From NCBI RefSeq assembly GCF_026020075.1, contig NZ_CP102772.1, forward strand, positions 496,001 through 560,000: a stretch of DNA of 64,000 nt, in the 5' to 3' direction. The position numbers were made by a program, and so were the translations under genes. Each line of letters begins with the position of its first letter. Within the stretch, counting starts at the first letter, position 1. Below the pieces are notes generated by a model. That model was not told the DNA's origin and did not search any database. It saw only the letters and a list, made by a program, of their open reading frames with translations. This document shows positions 55,639-64,000 of this stretch, piece after piece. The DNA is from Bosea sp. NBC_00550. GTDB lineage: Bacteria > Pseudomonadota > Alphaproteobacteria > Rhizobiales > Beijerinckiaceae.

Positions 55639-56397
55639 GATATCCTCCCACGGTGGTCATTCACCGCCTAAATCGTTGCATATGAAGCTAGAGTGGTAAA
55701 CCTGAACGACTGGCGATCTTCCAAAGCAGCCCAAGAAATTTCTGTTAAGTGATATTTCGACAACTTGCCAATGCCGGGAATCGCGCCAGGCGCCGAGCGT
55801 TCTGGAACGGAGAAGGGCAGCAAAGTTGACCTATGATAAAATATTGGCCCCGGCGGAATGAGGGTAATCGCGCCTACTTATACAGATGCGGCTGCTCTTG
55901 GTGACTGGGCGCGAACGCTGATTCCTGGCCAGGCAGGGGGGCGATTCCATGAGCATCGGCAGTCCGTCTGCTTCGATATTGATGGTTCGGACTGCGCCAG
56001 AACCCAGTGAGGCAGGTCCGGGCTGACACGAGTGGCACAGTCCCACTTCTCGTCCCGCCGCTTCCAGCTCGCATGACGACTGGCGCAGGCCCCAGTTGGC
56101 CGTATCTCGGAACGGCCGCTGATCAACACGGCGCGGCATCGTCGGCCGCCGTCGCGCGGACGATCAGGCCTTCGTTAGCGCACTTGGCCCACAGGGATGG
56201 AAAGCCGAGGAGGCGGATCGCGCTTTGTCCCAAGCGTTGAAATTTCCGTGTGCACGGGTGCTTTGACGAGAATCGCGGATTGCTGCGGGAGAAAATCCGA
56301 GGTCACAATAGGAACCCCGGGTGAACCCAAGAGACAAAAAACAGCGCCGGCCCTTCGTTTCGAAGGGCTCCTAAGGGGCTGATTTTCTTGGGTTTTA
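55639..56397. other. Gene-poor interval before tRNA-Pro
   Basis: About 760 bp with no supported gene. The only open frames are short (under 105 codons) and carry no recognisable domain or plausible ribosome-binding site. Its right part contains the tRNA-side terminator. It may hold degenerate remains or an unrecognised RNA. Confidence 0.5.
56335..56368 (-). terminator. Weak terminator downstream of tRNA-Pro
   Basis: Perfect 8-bp stem GCCCTTCG/CGAAGGGC with an AAA loop; on the minus strand a T-run follows 7 nt after the stem. Confidence 0.55.
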
Positions 56398-56475
56398 TGG
56401 TCGGAGCGAGAGGATTCGAACCTCCGACCCCTTGTCCCCCAGACAAGTGCGCTAACCGGGCTGCGCTACGCTCCG
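56398..56475 (-). tRNA. tRNA-Pro (anticodon GGG)
   Basis: The cloverleaf is visible on the minus strand: acceptor CGGAGCG/CGCTCCG, D stem GCGC/GCGC, anticodon arm CTTGT-CTGGGGG-ACAAG with GGG at positions 34-36, T loop TTCGAAT, discriminator A and an encoded CCA. The length is 78 nt with CCA. Confidence 0.96.
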
Positions 56476-56954
56476 ACGGGTCGGCTTATAGTGGCGGGTC
56501 GCTGCAGATGCAATGCGCTTCGCAACGATCTTGAGCGCTCCTGCCTCCGAAGGTCCGCGGGAGATCGCGGTAACGTTATTTTGCACTGCAGCAAAATCGG
56601 GTGTCTCCCCCAAATGGGGGGTGCGGATCGCGCTTCCTTGGCGCAATCATGCCGGCGCGGTGTGGGAAACAGCAGTTATGAAACGCAGGCATCAGATGTC
56701 GATTATCGTGAGACGCGCCCAGATCCGCCGTGCCGCAGCCGGCAGGAAAGATGCCTTTCCGCCGCAGGAAGCCGGGCACCCCAGGCTCCGGCTGGTCTTT
56801 TCGAACAGCAGTCTCGAATATCTCAAGGCGAAGCCGGGGGACGAAGCCCGATCGCAGCCCCTCGAATAGACGCGCCATCGGCTCGCATCCGGCGATGCGG
56901 CCGTTCAGCAATCAGTCATCCGCAGTTTTCTTTCATGCGGCCGCGGCGGACGCT
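56476..56954. other. Interval between tRNA-Pro and zinc-ribbon gene
   Basis: About 480 bp without a supported gene. A 63-codon frame at 56678-56869 and other short frames are present but unconvincing. It contains an inverted repeat at 56578-56597. Confidence 0.45.
56578..56597. promoter_or_regulatory. Inverted repeat resembling a PhaR-type site
   Basis: ATTTTGC-ACTGCA-GCAAAAT: perfect 7-bp arms with a palindrome-like core. TGC/GCA-rich dyads of this form are bound by PhaR near polyhydroxyalkanoate granule genes in alphaproteobacteria. No phasin gene is evident here, so the assignment is tentative. Confidence 0.3.
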
Positions 56955-57209
56955 ATGTTCGTTGCGCGAAGGGCGTATGCGGGCGGGGTCGTGTTGAGGC
57001 AGGACTGGTTCCATTGCGAAGATTGCGGCTCTCCCGGGGTATCGATTCCTCGGTTGCTGACCGCTTGCAGCATCGTCTCTTGCGCCAATTGCGGCCGCAC
57101 GATCGGTTCCTGGGCGGAGTATCGCCGCCATATCGATCAGGCTCTGCGTGCGGAGCAGGCGCGCAGGGCAAGCCCGCTCGTCGTGGCGGATCCCATCGGC
57201 GTCGCGTAG
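56955..57209 (+). CDS. Small zinc-ribbon-like protein
   Basis: An 84-aa hypothetical protein. WFHCEDCGSPG and, 22 residues on, SCANCGRTIGSWAEYR give two CxxC pairs that suit a zinc ribbon. The start is uncertain: an ATG at 56955 is preferred, with an upstream in-frame ATG at 56895 possible. I do not know its function; similar short CxxC proteins are, as I recall, present in related genomes. Confidence 0.5.
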   Translation: MFVARRAYAGGVVLRQDWFHCEDCGSPGVSIPRLLTACSIVSCANCGRTIGSWAEYRRHIDQALRAEQARRASPLVVADPIGVA

Positions 57210-57260
57210 CCGGGATTGAAGCAACCGAGCCGCCGCCCAGCGCAGGCCGCTGAAAGGCCC

Positions 57261-58535
57261 TTAGTGGCTATCTTTGATTGCCACAGGTTCGGACAGGGCA
57301 GGGCGTGCTGCCTGGGCAGCCGGGTTGGGCAAGGCCGCCAGACCCCAGATCAGGCCGAGCATCAGGTAGAAATGGCGCCAATGGTCGGTATCGATCTGCA
57401 GGCCTTGCAGGATCGTGACGAACAGGACCGGCCATAGCACAACGGCATGCTGCTGCCAGGGCCGGCGCTGCAGGACGAGGCGCCAGCCGACATAGCAGGT
57501 CGCGGCCATCAGCCCCAGCCACGCCATTCCGCCCAGCCATCCATAGGAAGCGAAGGCGTTGATGTAGACGTTGTGAGGATCGTCGGTGAAGTACCAGCGA
57601 AAGCGCAGCGGCCCGAGGCCGTTCGGCGTATCGAGGAGAAGCGGGATCGAGCGAAGCTGGTTGCCAAAACGCCCGGTCACACCCTGGTCGTAGCTCTGGT
57701 CGAGGCTTGCCCGGGTCTCGAAGACATCGCGGATGTTCTCGAAGGAGAGGGCGACGGCAAGCGCGGCCGCGGCCGCCATGAATGCGACGAGCGTCAGCCG
57801 GACGACACGGCCGCGTTTGGCGGAGCTGGGAGCCGTCAGGAACGTCAACCCGACCATGAGGATGGCCGACGCCACCAGATTGCCCCAGGCCCCGCGGGAA
57901 AAGCTCAGGAAAAGCGCGAGGAGCGGGAGGCTGACCAGGACAAGCCCGCGAAAAAGCCCGGACTGCCCGGTCAGGACGCGGTGAAGCACATAGAGGATCG
58001 GCAGGACGAGGAAGGGCCCCAGGACGTTCGCGTCCTTGAAGGTGCCGGAAGCTCGCCCGTAGAGCGTGAAGACGCTGCCGAGACCGGCAATGTCGAAATA
58101 GCCGAGCACTGCGGCTAAACCCGCGCACCAGGCAGCGAAGAGATAGCCCTTCCACAAGGTTTCCAGCCGGCCCAGCGCATCATCCGCCATGATCGCGGCA
58201 AAGAAGATGCAGGTGATCATCAGATAGACCGAGACGGCCGTGAACCGGACGGAATCGGCCTCCTCCAACCATGGAATCAGCGAGAAGATGCCGCCGATGT
58301 TGTAGAGCAGCAGCAATACCGCCAAGGGCAGCAGCTTCTGCGAGAAGCGGATGCCGGTGACCGCGAAGACGAAGAGCGTCAGCAGGAACACGAACTCGTA
58401 GGGCGAGGGCTCGATCAGCGCGAATCCGCTCGATGCACCGAGGAGCCACAGCGTCGCGCGCTTGATCGCGGCATGTGAGATTGCGAGCCGGCGGGCCGGC
58501 GCCTGCTGCGACGGATGCTCGGCGAACGCGCTCAA
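57261..58535 (-). CDS. O-antigen ligase / polysaccharide polymerase (Wzy/WaaL family)
   Basis: A 424-aa inner-membrane protein with about ten membrane segments. The periplasmic loop in DPHNVYINAFASYGWLGG and upstream GRASGTFKDANVLGPFLVLP are typical of the O-antigen ligase/ExoQ polymerase family. It starts with a TTG at 58535 overlapping the preceding gene by 4 nt (TTGA). Lying in an exopolysaccharide locus, it is more likely a polymerase of secreted polysaccharide than an O-antigen ligase. Confidence 0.8.
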   Translation of the reverse strand: MSAFAEHPSQQAPARRLAISHAAIKRATLWLLGASSGFALIEPSPYEFVFLLTLFVFAVTGIRFSQKLLPLAVLLLLYNIGGIFSLIPWLEEADSVRFTAVSVYLMITCIFFAAIMADDALGRLETLWKGYLFAAWCAGLAAVLGYFDIAGLGSVFTLYGRASGTFKDANVLGPFLVLPILYVLHRVLTGQSGLFRGLVLVSLPLLALFLSFSRGAWGNLVASAILMVGLTFLTAPSSAKRGRVVRLTLVAFMAAAAALAVALSFENIRDVFETRASLDQSYDQGVTGRFGNQLRSIPLLLDTPNGLGPLRFRWYFTDDPHNVYINAFASYGWLGGMAWLGLMAATCYVGWRLVLQRRPWQQHAVVLWPVLFVTILQGLQIDTDHWRHFYLMLGLIWGLAALPNPAAQAARPALSEPVAIKDSH

Positions 58536-60085
58536 TATGCGTTCTCGTTCTTGGTCAGCAGCGAGAACGGCGTCTTGAACAGGATGTAGAGGTCGAGCAG
58601 CACCGACCAGTTCTCGATGTAGTAGAGATCGTGCTCGACGCGCCGCTGGATCTTCTCGTCCGTATCGGTCTCGCCGCGCCAGCCGTGAATCTGGGCCCAG
58701 CCGGTGATGCCGGGCTTGACCTTGTGGCGGGCGAAGTAGCCGTCGACGACCTGCTCGTAGGCGCGGTTTGCCGTCGAGGCGTGAATGGCGTGCGGGCGCG
58801 GGCCGACCAGCGACAGGTCGCCCTTGAAGACCACGTTCAGCAACTGCGGCAGCTCGTCGATCGAGGTCTTGCGGATGAAGCGGCCGACACGCGTGACGCG
58901 CGGGTCGTTCTTCGTCACCTGCGTGGCTGCCGCATAGTCGCTCTTGTCATGATAGAGCGAGCGGAACTTGAGGACGTCGACCGTCTCGTTGTTGAAGCCG
59001 TAGCGCTTCTGGCGGAAGAACACCGGCCCCTTGGAGTCGAGCTTGATCGAAATGGCGGTCGCCAGCATCACCGGCGAAAGCGCGATCAGCGCCAGCACGC
59101 CGACCACCTTGTCGAACATCCATTTGACGACAATGTCCCAGTCCGCGATCGGCCGGTCGAAGACGTCCAGCACGGGGACGGTGCCGAAATAGGAATAGGA
59201 GCGCGGCCGCAGCCTGAGTTTGGACAGATGTGCCGACAGGCGGATGTCGATCGGCAGCACCCAGAGCTTGCGCAGCATGGTCAGCAGCCGCGCCTCGGCC
59301 GAGATCGGCAAGGTGAAGATGACGAGGTCGAGCTTGGTCCGGCGGGCGAACTCGACGAGATCGTCGATCGTGCCGAGCTTGGGATAGCCGGCGACGAGAT
59401 CGGGCGAGCGCTCGTCGTTGCGATCGTCGAAGACGCCGCAGATGCGCAGACCCGTATCCCTCTGGCTCTCCAGGGCCCGGATCAGCGCCTCGCCGGCCTC
59501 GCCGCCGCCGACGATGGCGGTGCGCCGCTCCAGGCGGCCGTTGCGGGTCAGATGACGCACGCCGAGCATCAGGGCGATCCGGCCGCTGAGCAGTGCTGCG
59601 GCGCCGGCGAAATAGAAGCCGATCAGCCAGCCGCGCGAAACCTGGTCGCTGACCTTGAGGAAAAAGAAGACGGCTAATGTGATGAGGAACAGCATCGTCC
59701 AGCCGGTCAGCAGCCGGACCGCGCTGGGAAGGATGCTGCGCAGCGCACCGATCGGATAGAGCTGCAGGGCCTGGAAGACAGCGAGCGCGCCGATCGCCAG
59801 CGCCGGGATGGCGATCTGGTAGGGCAGGGCATAGTCGACCCTGCCGGCGACATAGAGCCAATAGATCAGGGCGCCCGTTCCTGCCACGGCAAGCGCATCG
59901 ACGAGCCGGGTGACCCCTTCGATCATCACCGGCGAGAGCGTCGGCTTGACCGGGATGGCGGCGATGCGCTCGGCGAGGGGATGAAAACGCCGCGTCTGGC
60001 CTGCATCCGGCCCGCCGAGCATCGTCGGCGTGGCCGAGGCGGCCGCGTCCGCCTTCATCATGTCGCGGACATCGAAAGTCCCCAT
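58532..60085 (-). CDS. Undecaprenyl-phosphate sugar phosphotransferase (WcaJ/ExoY type)
   Basis: A 517-aa priming enzyme for polysaccharide synthesis. The first ~280 residues contain four or five membrane segments and a Rossmann-like CoA-binding-type domain ([19 protein letters not shown]); the C-terminal domain has [32 protein letters not shown] and [20 protein letters not shown]. The start is the ATG at 60085, with GAGG upstream; TTG/ATG codons a few residues earlier are alternatives. It is translationally coupled to the polymerase gene. Confidence 0.9.
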   Translation of the reverse strand: MGTFDVRDMMKADAAASATPTMLGGPDAGQTRRFHPLAERIAAIPVKPTLSPVMIEGVTRLVDALAVAGTGALIYWLYVAGRVDYALPYQIAIPALAIGALAVFQALQLYPIGALRSILPSAVRLLTGWTMLFLITLAVFFFLKVSDQVSRGWLIGFYFAGAAALLSGRIALMLGVRHLTRNGRLERRTAIVGGGEAGEALIRALESQRDTGLRICGVFDDRNDERSPDLVAGYPKLGTIDDLVEFARRTKLDLVIFTLPISAEARLLTMLRKLWVLPIDIRLSAHLSKLRLRPRSYSYFGTVPVLDVFDRPIADWDIVVKWMFDKVVGVLALIALSPVMLATAISIKLDSKGPVFFRQKRYGFNNETVDVLKFRSLYHDKSDYAAATQVTKNDPRVTRVGRFIRKTSIDELPQLLNVVFKGDLSLVGPRPHAIHASTANRAYEQVVDGYFARHKVKPGITGWAQIHGWRGETDTDEKIQRRVEHDLYYIENWSVLLDLYILFKTPFSLLTKNENAY

Positions 60086-60611
60086 GGCGTCCATCCTCAA
60101 CCCGGACGCAGCGCCGGGGCGCGGGCGATCCCGGTCGCGGTCTATCCGAAATTGCTCACGGAACGCTTAATCCGACAGCTCGTTGTTTTGCGGGATCGGT
60201 AGGAGATCTGCCGAAATCCAGGCGTTCCGGACCCGAAAAAGCGATCGTGGCCGACGTTGAAAACCATTAACGCAAAATCCTGATTTTGTCTCGGCGTGCC
60301 AATGGCTTGGCTGCAGGAAAAGTCACGTATAAATCAGGTCGATTCCCGTAAGTTATTGTTATTGCAAGTTATCGCGTGTTGACATTTGGCCTCGTGAAAG
60401 GCATATTCGGTCTCGATGAGTGTCTGAGAAGCATATATCGCCCGTTCAGGGCCTTGCGTCGGGAGCGTTATTTCGCTCATGGCGCCGATTGTCGAGGCTG
60501 GGCCTCAGCAACCGCTTCTTTTCGGACCTATCGATTTAAAACTCTAACGATTGCTTGGCTGTCCCTGCGTTGCATCCGCAACGTCCAGCGCCCGCTTCGC
60601 CTGTGTGCAAC
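60086..60611. other. Intergenic region with promoter, ahead of SMR pair
   Basis: About 525 bp between the priming glycosyltransferase (minus) and the SMR pair (plus). It is AT-richer than its surroundings. A 100-codon open frame at 60376-60678 overlaps it but lacks recognisable features. It contains a consensus-like promoter (60379-60407). Confidence 0.55.
60379..60407 (+). promoter_or_regulatory. Sigma-70-like promoter
   Basis: TTGACA (60379-60384) and CATATT (60402-60407) are separated by exactly 17 nt. It points toward the SMR pair, whose first start lies 205 bp downstream. Confidence 0.55.
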
Positions 60612-60977
60612 ATGTCTTTTCATTGGTTGGTTCTGCTCGCGGCCATCGCCGTCGAGATCGTCGCGACGGCTGCGCTGAAGTCGGTCGTCTCGGCACCATG
60701 GCTCGTCGGCACGCTGCCGCTGATCCTCATCGGCTTTTCCTTCGTTCTGCTCAGCATCGCGTTGCGCGTCATTCCGATGGCGGTGGCTTATGCCGTCTGG
60801 GAGGGACTCGGTATCGTCGGCATTGCCGTCATCGGCCATATCCTGTTCGGGGAGCATCTGACGGTTGGCCGCGCCCTCGGCCTCGCCGCGATCCTGGCCG
60901 GTATCCTTCTCATCGAGGCCGGTGTCGGCCATGGCCGCAAGCAGGACGAGCGGCTCGCCGATGGGAGGCTTGTGTGA
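60612..60977 (+). CDS. SMR-family transporter, first of a pair
   Basis: A 121-aa four-helix SMR protein. It keeps the conserved glutamate (AAIAVEIVATAALK) and the last-helix motifs. It overlaps the second SMR gene by 4 nt (GTGA) and probably forms a heterodimer, as in MdtI/MdtJ and other paired SMR systems. It lies on the plus strand inside an otherwise minus-strand polysaccharide locus. Confidence 0.82.
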   Translation: MSFHWLVLLAAIAVEIVATAALKSVVSAPWLVGTLPLILIGFSFVLLSIALRVIPMAVAYAVWEGLGIVGIAVIGHILFGEHLTVGRALGLAAILAGILLIEAGVGHGRKQDERLADGRLV

Positions 60978-61309
60978 ATGCCTCGTTCATTCAGGCCGCT
61001 CCCTTCCTCTGGCTGCTGCTGGCAGTCGCCTTCGAGATCGCCGGCACCTACCTGCTGAAGCTGTCGGACGGGATGAGCCGCCGCCTGATCGGCACGGGCG
61101 GTATCGTGTTCGTCATGGGCGCCTTCGCGGCCCTGGCGCAGGCGATCAAGGGCATGGACCTCGCCGTCGCCTACGCGGTCTGGGGTGGTGCGGGGCTCGT
61201 GATCACCGCGATTATCGGCGCGCTGGTCTTCGGCCAGCGCATCCGGCCGATCGGCTGGCTCGGCATTGTCCTGGTCATTGCCGGAGTGGCCGCGTTGAAG
61301 CTGGTCTGA
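60974..61309 (+). CDS. SMR-family transporter, second of a pair
   Basis: A 111-aa four-helix SMR protein starting with a GTG at 60974 that overlaps the first gene's stop. It has the conserved glutamate (LLAVAFEIAGTYLLKLSDG), AVAYAVWGGAGLVITAIIG in the third helix and LGIVLVIAGVAALKL in the fourth. It is translationally coupled to its partner. The substrate is unknown; polyamines and quaternary cations are known for other pairs. Confidence 0.83.
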   Translation: MNASFIQAAPFLWLLLAVAFEIAGTYLLKLSDGMSRRLIGTGGIVFVMGAFAALAQAIKGMDLAVAYAVWGGAGLVITAIIGALVFGQRIRPIGWLGIVLVIAGVAALKLV

Positions 61310-61316
61310 CGTCGCC

Positions 61317-62483
61317 TCAGATCGTGCAGCGCGCGGCCATCGCGTCGCGATAGGCATGGATGACGCCGTCGACCATCGAGTCGAGGCGGAAGTTCTCCCG
61401 GACATGCGCTGCCAGGTCGACGGCCTGGGCCAGTCGCTCCGCCTCGGGTGTCGCGAGCATGCTGCGGATCGCCTCGGCGAGGATTGCCGGGTCATTGGCC
61501 TTGATCAGCCGGCTGCTGTGCCGCGATCCGTAGATCTCGCCGATTCCGCCGACATCGGTGGAGATCAGCGGCTGCGCGGCGGCTGCAGCTTCCAGAATGA
61601 CGTAGGGCAGCGACTCAGCGCGCGACGGCAGCACCATCACATGCGCTCGCGCGAGCGCCTTGCGGATGGGACCCGGCGGTTCGAAGACGCATTGATCGGC
61701 GATGCCGCGCTCAAGCGTCATCTGCCGCAGTTCGGCCTCGTCCGGCCCGGAGCCGACGATCAGGATCCGCGGCGTCAACCCGTCGCGCCGGCGCAGCAGT
61801 GCAAGGGCGTCGATCAGCGTGTCCACCCCTTTGGCCGAGCGCAGCTCGCCGAGATACAGCAGGTCGAACCGAGATTCCCCATGGTCGATCGGTTCGAACT
61901 CCGCATCTGAGACGCCATTCAGGACGATGCGGTGGTCGGTCCGCGGCGGGTGGCCGATATAGGCTTCGAACCGGCCGGCGATGAAACGGCTCTCGAACAG
62001 GAAGAGGTCCGTCGCGCGTTCGAGCAAGCGCTCGACCGACATATAGACCTTATGCTCTGTGCTGCCGGGCTTGTAGTTGAAGCTGCCGCCATGAGGCGTA
62101 TAGGCTGTGATGTAGCGTCGCCGGGGTGAGAGCAGGGCCGGAAGCCGGCCATAGACGCCGCCTTTCGAGCCGTGGCAGTGCACCACATCGGGAGCCAGCC
62201 GGCGCTGCAGCGATATCGCCGACAGCTGTGCCTTGGCGTCGGCCAGGCTTGGATAGCGCGACATCGGCACGCGGGTCACGCCGAGCGTCAATTGACCCGA
62301 CAGCTCCCGGAAAACGTCGGTGGCCCGCTGCCCCCCGGTGTTCGCGTCGCAGAAGATGCCGACGGCATGCCCGCGTTCGCATTGGCCCCGCGCCACGTCG
62401 AGAACGTGACGAAAGAGGCCGCCGAGAGGGGCGCGGAAGACATGCAGGATTCGGAGAGGGCGCGGTTCGGCGGCATCCGTCAT
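61317..62483 (-). CDS. Glycosyltransferase family 4
   Basis: A 388-aa GT4 glycosyltransferase. The N-terminal domain has LHVFRAPLGGLFRHVLDVARGQ; the C-terminal has LLYLGELRSAKGVDTLIDAL and the nucleotide-sugar EX7E-type motif in PSRAESLPYVILEAAAAAQP. It lies in the exopolysaccharide locus, 19 bp after the export lipoprotein gene on the same strand. The sugar it transfers is unknown. Confidence 0.86.
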   Translation of the reverse strand: MTDAAEPRPLRILHVFRAPLGGLFRHVLDVARGQCERGHAVGIFCDANTGGQRATDVFRELSGQLTLGVTRVPMSRYPSLADAKAQLSAISLQRRLAPDVVHCHGSKGGVYGRLPALLSPRRRYITAYTPHGGSFNYKPGSTEHKVYMSVERLLERATDLFLFESRFIAGRFEAYIGHPPRTDHRIVLNGVSDAEFEPIDHGESRFDLLYLGELRSAKGVDTLIDALALLRRRDGLTPRILIVGSGPDEAELRQMTLERGIADQCVFEPPGPIRKALARAHVMVLPSRAESLPYVILEAAAAAQPLISTDVGGIGEIYGSRHSSRLIKANDPAILAEAIRSMLATPEAERLAQAVDLAAHVRENFRLDSMVDGVIHAYRDAMAARCTI

Positions 62484-62502
62484 GGCAGGATTCCGCGCGA
62501 CC

Positions 62503-63063
62503 TCAGAACCAGCGTTCCTTGATGACGATGGTGTCCCCGGGTTGGACCGGATAGGTGATCGGCACGATCGCCGTGACGGTCTGGCCTTCGATCTGGCGCG
62601 TGATTTCCGCCGAGGAGCGTTGGCCCCGCGGGGTAAATCCGCCCGCAATGGCAACCGCGGTCTGCACGGTCATGCCGTTCACGAAGGGGAACTGGCCGGA
62701 ATTGGTGACCTCGCCCAGCACGAAGAAGGGGCGATAGGTGTCGACCTCGACCGAGACCTTGGGCTCGCGCAGATAGCCGCCGCGCAGCTTGGCCTCGATC
62801 GCCTGGGCGAGCTGCTGGGTCGTGCGCCCTTGTGCCTCGACGGTGTTGATCAAGGGCATGGAAATCCGGCCGGAGCCGTCGACGGCATAGATGTTCGACA
62901 GATTGTCCTGGCCGAAGACGATGATGCGCAGCCTGTCGCCGCTGGCGAGCCTGTACGGGCCTGCCGGCTCGGCAAGCGTATAGTCCGACGCCGCGTACTG
63001 GGGCGCGCAGGCGCCCGTCAGCATGGCGGCGGCCAAGGCGAGAGAGGCGAGGCGTCGACTCAT
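62503..63063 (-). CDS. Polysaccharide export outer-membrane lipoprotein (Wza-like)
   Basis: A 186-aa protein with a lipobox-type signal (AAAMLTGACAP), a poly-export domain (YRLASGDRLRIIVFGQDNLSN) and a soluble-ligand-binding beta-grasp domain (FFVLGEVTNSGQFPFVNGMTVQTAVAIAGG, in two parts). It is short, like rhizobial ExoF-type exporters. The ATG at 63063 follows a GTG at 63066. It is divergent from the GumC/Wzc-like gene. Confidence 0.9.
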   Translation of the reverse strand: MSRRLASLALAAAMLTGACAPQYAASDYTLAEPAGPYRLASGDRLRIIVFGQDNLSNIYAVDGSGRISMPLINTVEAQGRTTQQLAQAIEAKLRGGYLREPKVSVEVDTYRPFFVLGEVTNSGQFPFVNGMTVQTAVAIAGGFTPRGQRSSAEITRQIEGQTVTAIVPITYPVQPGDTIVIKERWF

Positions 63064-63239
63064 CACAGGCTACCCATGCACGATATGCCCGAGCTTTAGG
63101 CGTGATATGGTTAACAAAGGCTTCCCGCAGTCGGTGGCAGCCGGAAGCGCGCCATCTTAACTGGGCAATAACCTTACTGAGGCTTCAATGACGCTGCGTC
63201 CTGCGAAGGGCGCGGGAGTTCTGCGTCCAGAGGTGTGTC

Positions 63240-64000
63240 ATGACCGCTCAAGCTGGGATTGAGGCGCGCGGCGTCGGCGAAAGCCGGGGCGACATGCTCG
63301 ACCTCTCCGCTCTGTGGGTCGCGATCAAGCGCCGCAAGCTCTGGATCATCGGGCCGACGGTTGCCGCGCTGGGTCTGTCCTTCCTCGCGGTCAATGTCGT
63401 GACGCCGCGCTATACGGGCGAGGCGCGGCTGCTTCTCGAAAACCGCGGCGGCTTCTATGCGTTGCCGGGCCAGTCCTTGCCGGACAGCTCCGGGCAATTC
63501 GATTCCGAAGCCGTGCAGAGCCAGGTCCAGGTCATCATGTCGCGTGATCTGGCGCGCGAGGCGATCAAGCGCATCGGCCTGGTCGGCAACCCGGAGTTCG
63601 ACTCCGGCGTCGGCGCTCTCAGCGCCGCGCGCAAGCTCGCCGTGATGATCGGGCTTGGCGGACATCCCGCTGACCGTTCGCCGGAAGAGCGTGTCATCGA
63701 GAAATACTTCGAGCGGCTGCTGGTCTTCCCGGTCGGCCGTTCGCGCATCGTCGCGATCGAGTTCACCTCGCGCGATCCCGCGCTCGCGGCGAAAGCGGCG
63801 AACACCATCGCCGAGACCTACCTGGAATTCCAGGAGGCGGCGAAGCAGGACAATGCCCGCAGCGCCTCCAACTGGCTGTCGACCACCATCGAGCCGCTTC
63901 GCAAGCGCGTCGCCGAGGCCGAGGCCAAGGTCGAGGATTTCCGCTCGAAGAACGGTCTGCTGGTCGGTTCCAATAACACGACGATCACCTCCCAGCAGCT
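63240..64000 (+). CDS. GumC/Wzc-like polysaccharide co-polymerase (runs off right edge)
   Basis: The first 253 codons of a chain-length/tyrosine-kinase type protein. A Wzz domain starts at DLSALWVAIKRRKLWIIGPTVAALGLSFLAV (one membrane helix, in two parts), followed by the periplasmic coiled-coil region ending in LRKRVAEAEAKVEDFR. The kinase part, if any, is beyond the edge. The ATG at 63240 is the natural start. It is divergent from the export lipoprotein gene across 176 bp. Confidence 0.85.
   Translation, partial: MTAQAGIEARGVGESRGDMLDLSALWVAIKRRKLWIIGPTVAALGLSFLAVNVVTPRYTGEARLLLENRGGFYALPGQSLPDSSGQFDSEAVQSQVQVIMSRDLAREAIKRIGLVGNPEFDSGVGALSAARKLAVMIGLGGHPADRSPEERVIEKYFERLLVFPVGRSRIVAIEFTSRDPALAAKAANTIAETYLEFQEAAKQDNARSASNWLSTTIEPLRKRVAEAEAKVEDFRSKNGLLVGSNNTTITSQQ

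Noticed and set aside
55831..56139. 102-codon minus-strand frame in the gene-poor interval
   Set aside because: No family resemblance or ribosome-binding site.
56398..56475. tRNA-Pro as an integration (att) site
   Set aside because: No duplicate of the tRNA 3' end and no integrase gene are present within the window.
56678..56869. 63-codon frame between tRNA-Pro and the zinc-ribbon gene
   Set aside because: Basic, low-complexity product with no recognisable domain and a weak ribosome-binding site.
60376..60678. 100-codon frame overlapping the promoter region and first SMR gene
   Set aside because: Starts inside the TTGACA box, overlaps a true SMR gene in another frame and has no homology signal.
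1..64000. CRISPR array, prophage, insertion sequence, toxin-antitoxin or defence cluster
   Set aside because: No regularly spaced repeats, transposases, integrases, phage genes or paired small toxin/antitoxin genes were seen. The HerA-like ATPase alone is not enough to call a defence system.

Overview
The window is GC-rich (by eye roughly 65%) chromosomal DNA from an alphaproteobacterium of the order Hyphomicrobiales (Rhizobiales), most like Bosea and its relatives. The basis is gene order (pdxJ-acpS-lepB-rnc, rpoZ-rel, glyA-nrdR-ribD-ribE-ribH-nusB-thiL-hppA, plsX-fabH-ihfA-merR), the ldtR/ldtP pair, the bacterial aspartate/glutamate leucyltransferase, and intergenic GTCAT...ATGAC palindromes of a kind common in that order. 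Genus assignment is inference. No rRNA, prophage, transposase, CRISPR array or recognisable defence system was seen.

Layout. 1-13 kb: the minus-strand set pdxJ, acpS, lepB, rnc (rnc runs off the left edge), with aqpZ inserted on the opposite strand; then plus-strand HerA-like ATPase, rpoZ, rel, a LysR/tautomerase pair, recO and parC. 13-25 kb: an outer-membrane protein, a DUF2336 protein, a PepSY/DUF2946 pair, a split UxaA-type dehydratase with an RraA-family protein, bpt, an O-methyltransferase-like protein, an RDD membrane protein, ilvA, an unusual LivH permease with a lipoprotein-like N-terminus, and a 2'-5' RNA ligase-like protein. 25-32 kb: hemB, a 3-hydroxyisobutyryl-CoA hydrolase-like enzyme, ldtR and ldtP (cell-wall remodelling), and a divergent MFS/MerR pair with a palindromic operator. 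32-42 kb: glyA, nrdR, riboflavin genes, nusB, thiL, an MFS plus ureidoglycine aminohydrolase insertion, and hppA.

42-49 kb is accessory: an EamA exporter, a methyltransferase, a module resembling the Bacillus mhq quinone-detoxification genes (hydrolase, VOC dioxygenase, DoxX) with a LysR regulator, a SugE/Gdx exporter preceded by a candidate guanidine-II riboswitch, and a frameshifted lipoprotein gene. 49-54 kb holds the minus-strand run YceD, plsX, fabH, ihfA, merR with a cytochrome bc1 assembly chaperone, and a divergent bamE. 54-57 kb is gene-poor, with an outer-membrane barrel, tRNA-Pro(GGG) and a small zinc-ribbon protein. 57-64 kb is an exopolysaccharide locus (polymerase/ligase, priming glycosyltransferase, GT4, export lipoprotein, GumC/Wzc-like protein running off the right edge) with a paired SMR transporter operon inserted in it.

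I found no wholly new multi-gene system. The best leads are the guanidine-II candidate before sugE, the LivH/lipoprotein fusion, the mhq-like cluster under LysR control, and the two repeat families, one copy of which lies inside the ribD coding region.
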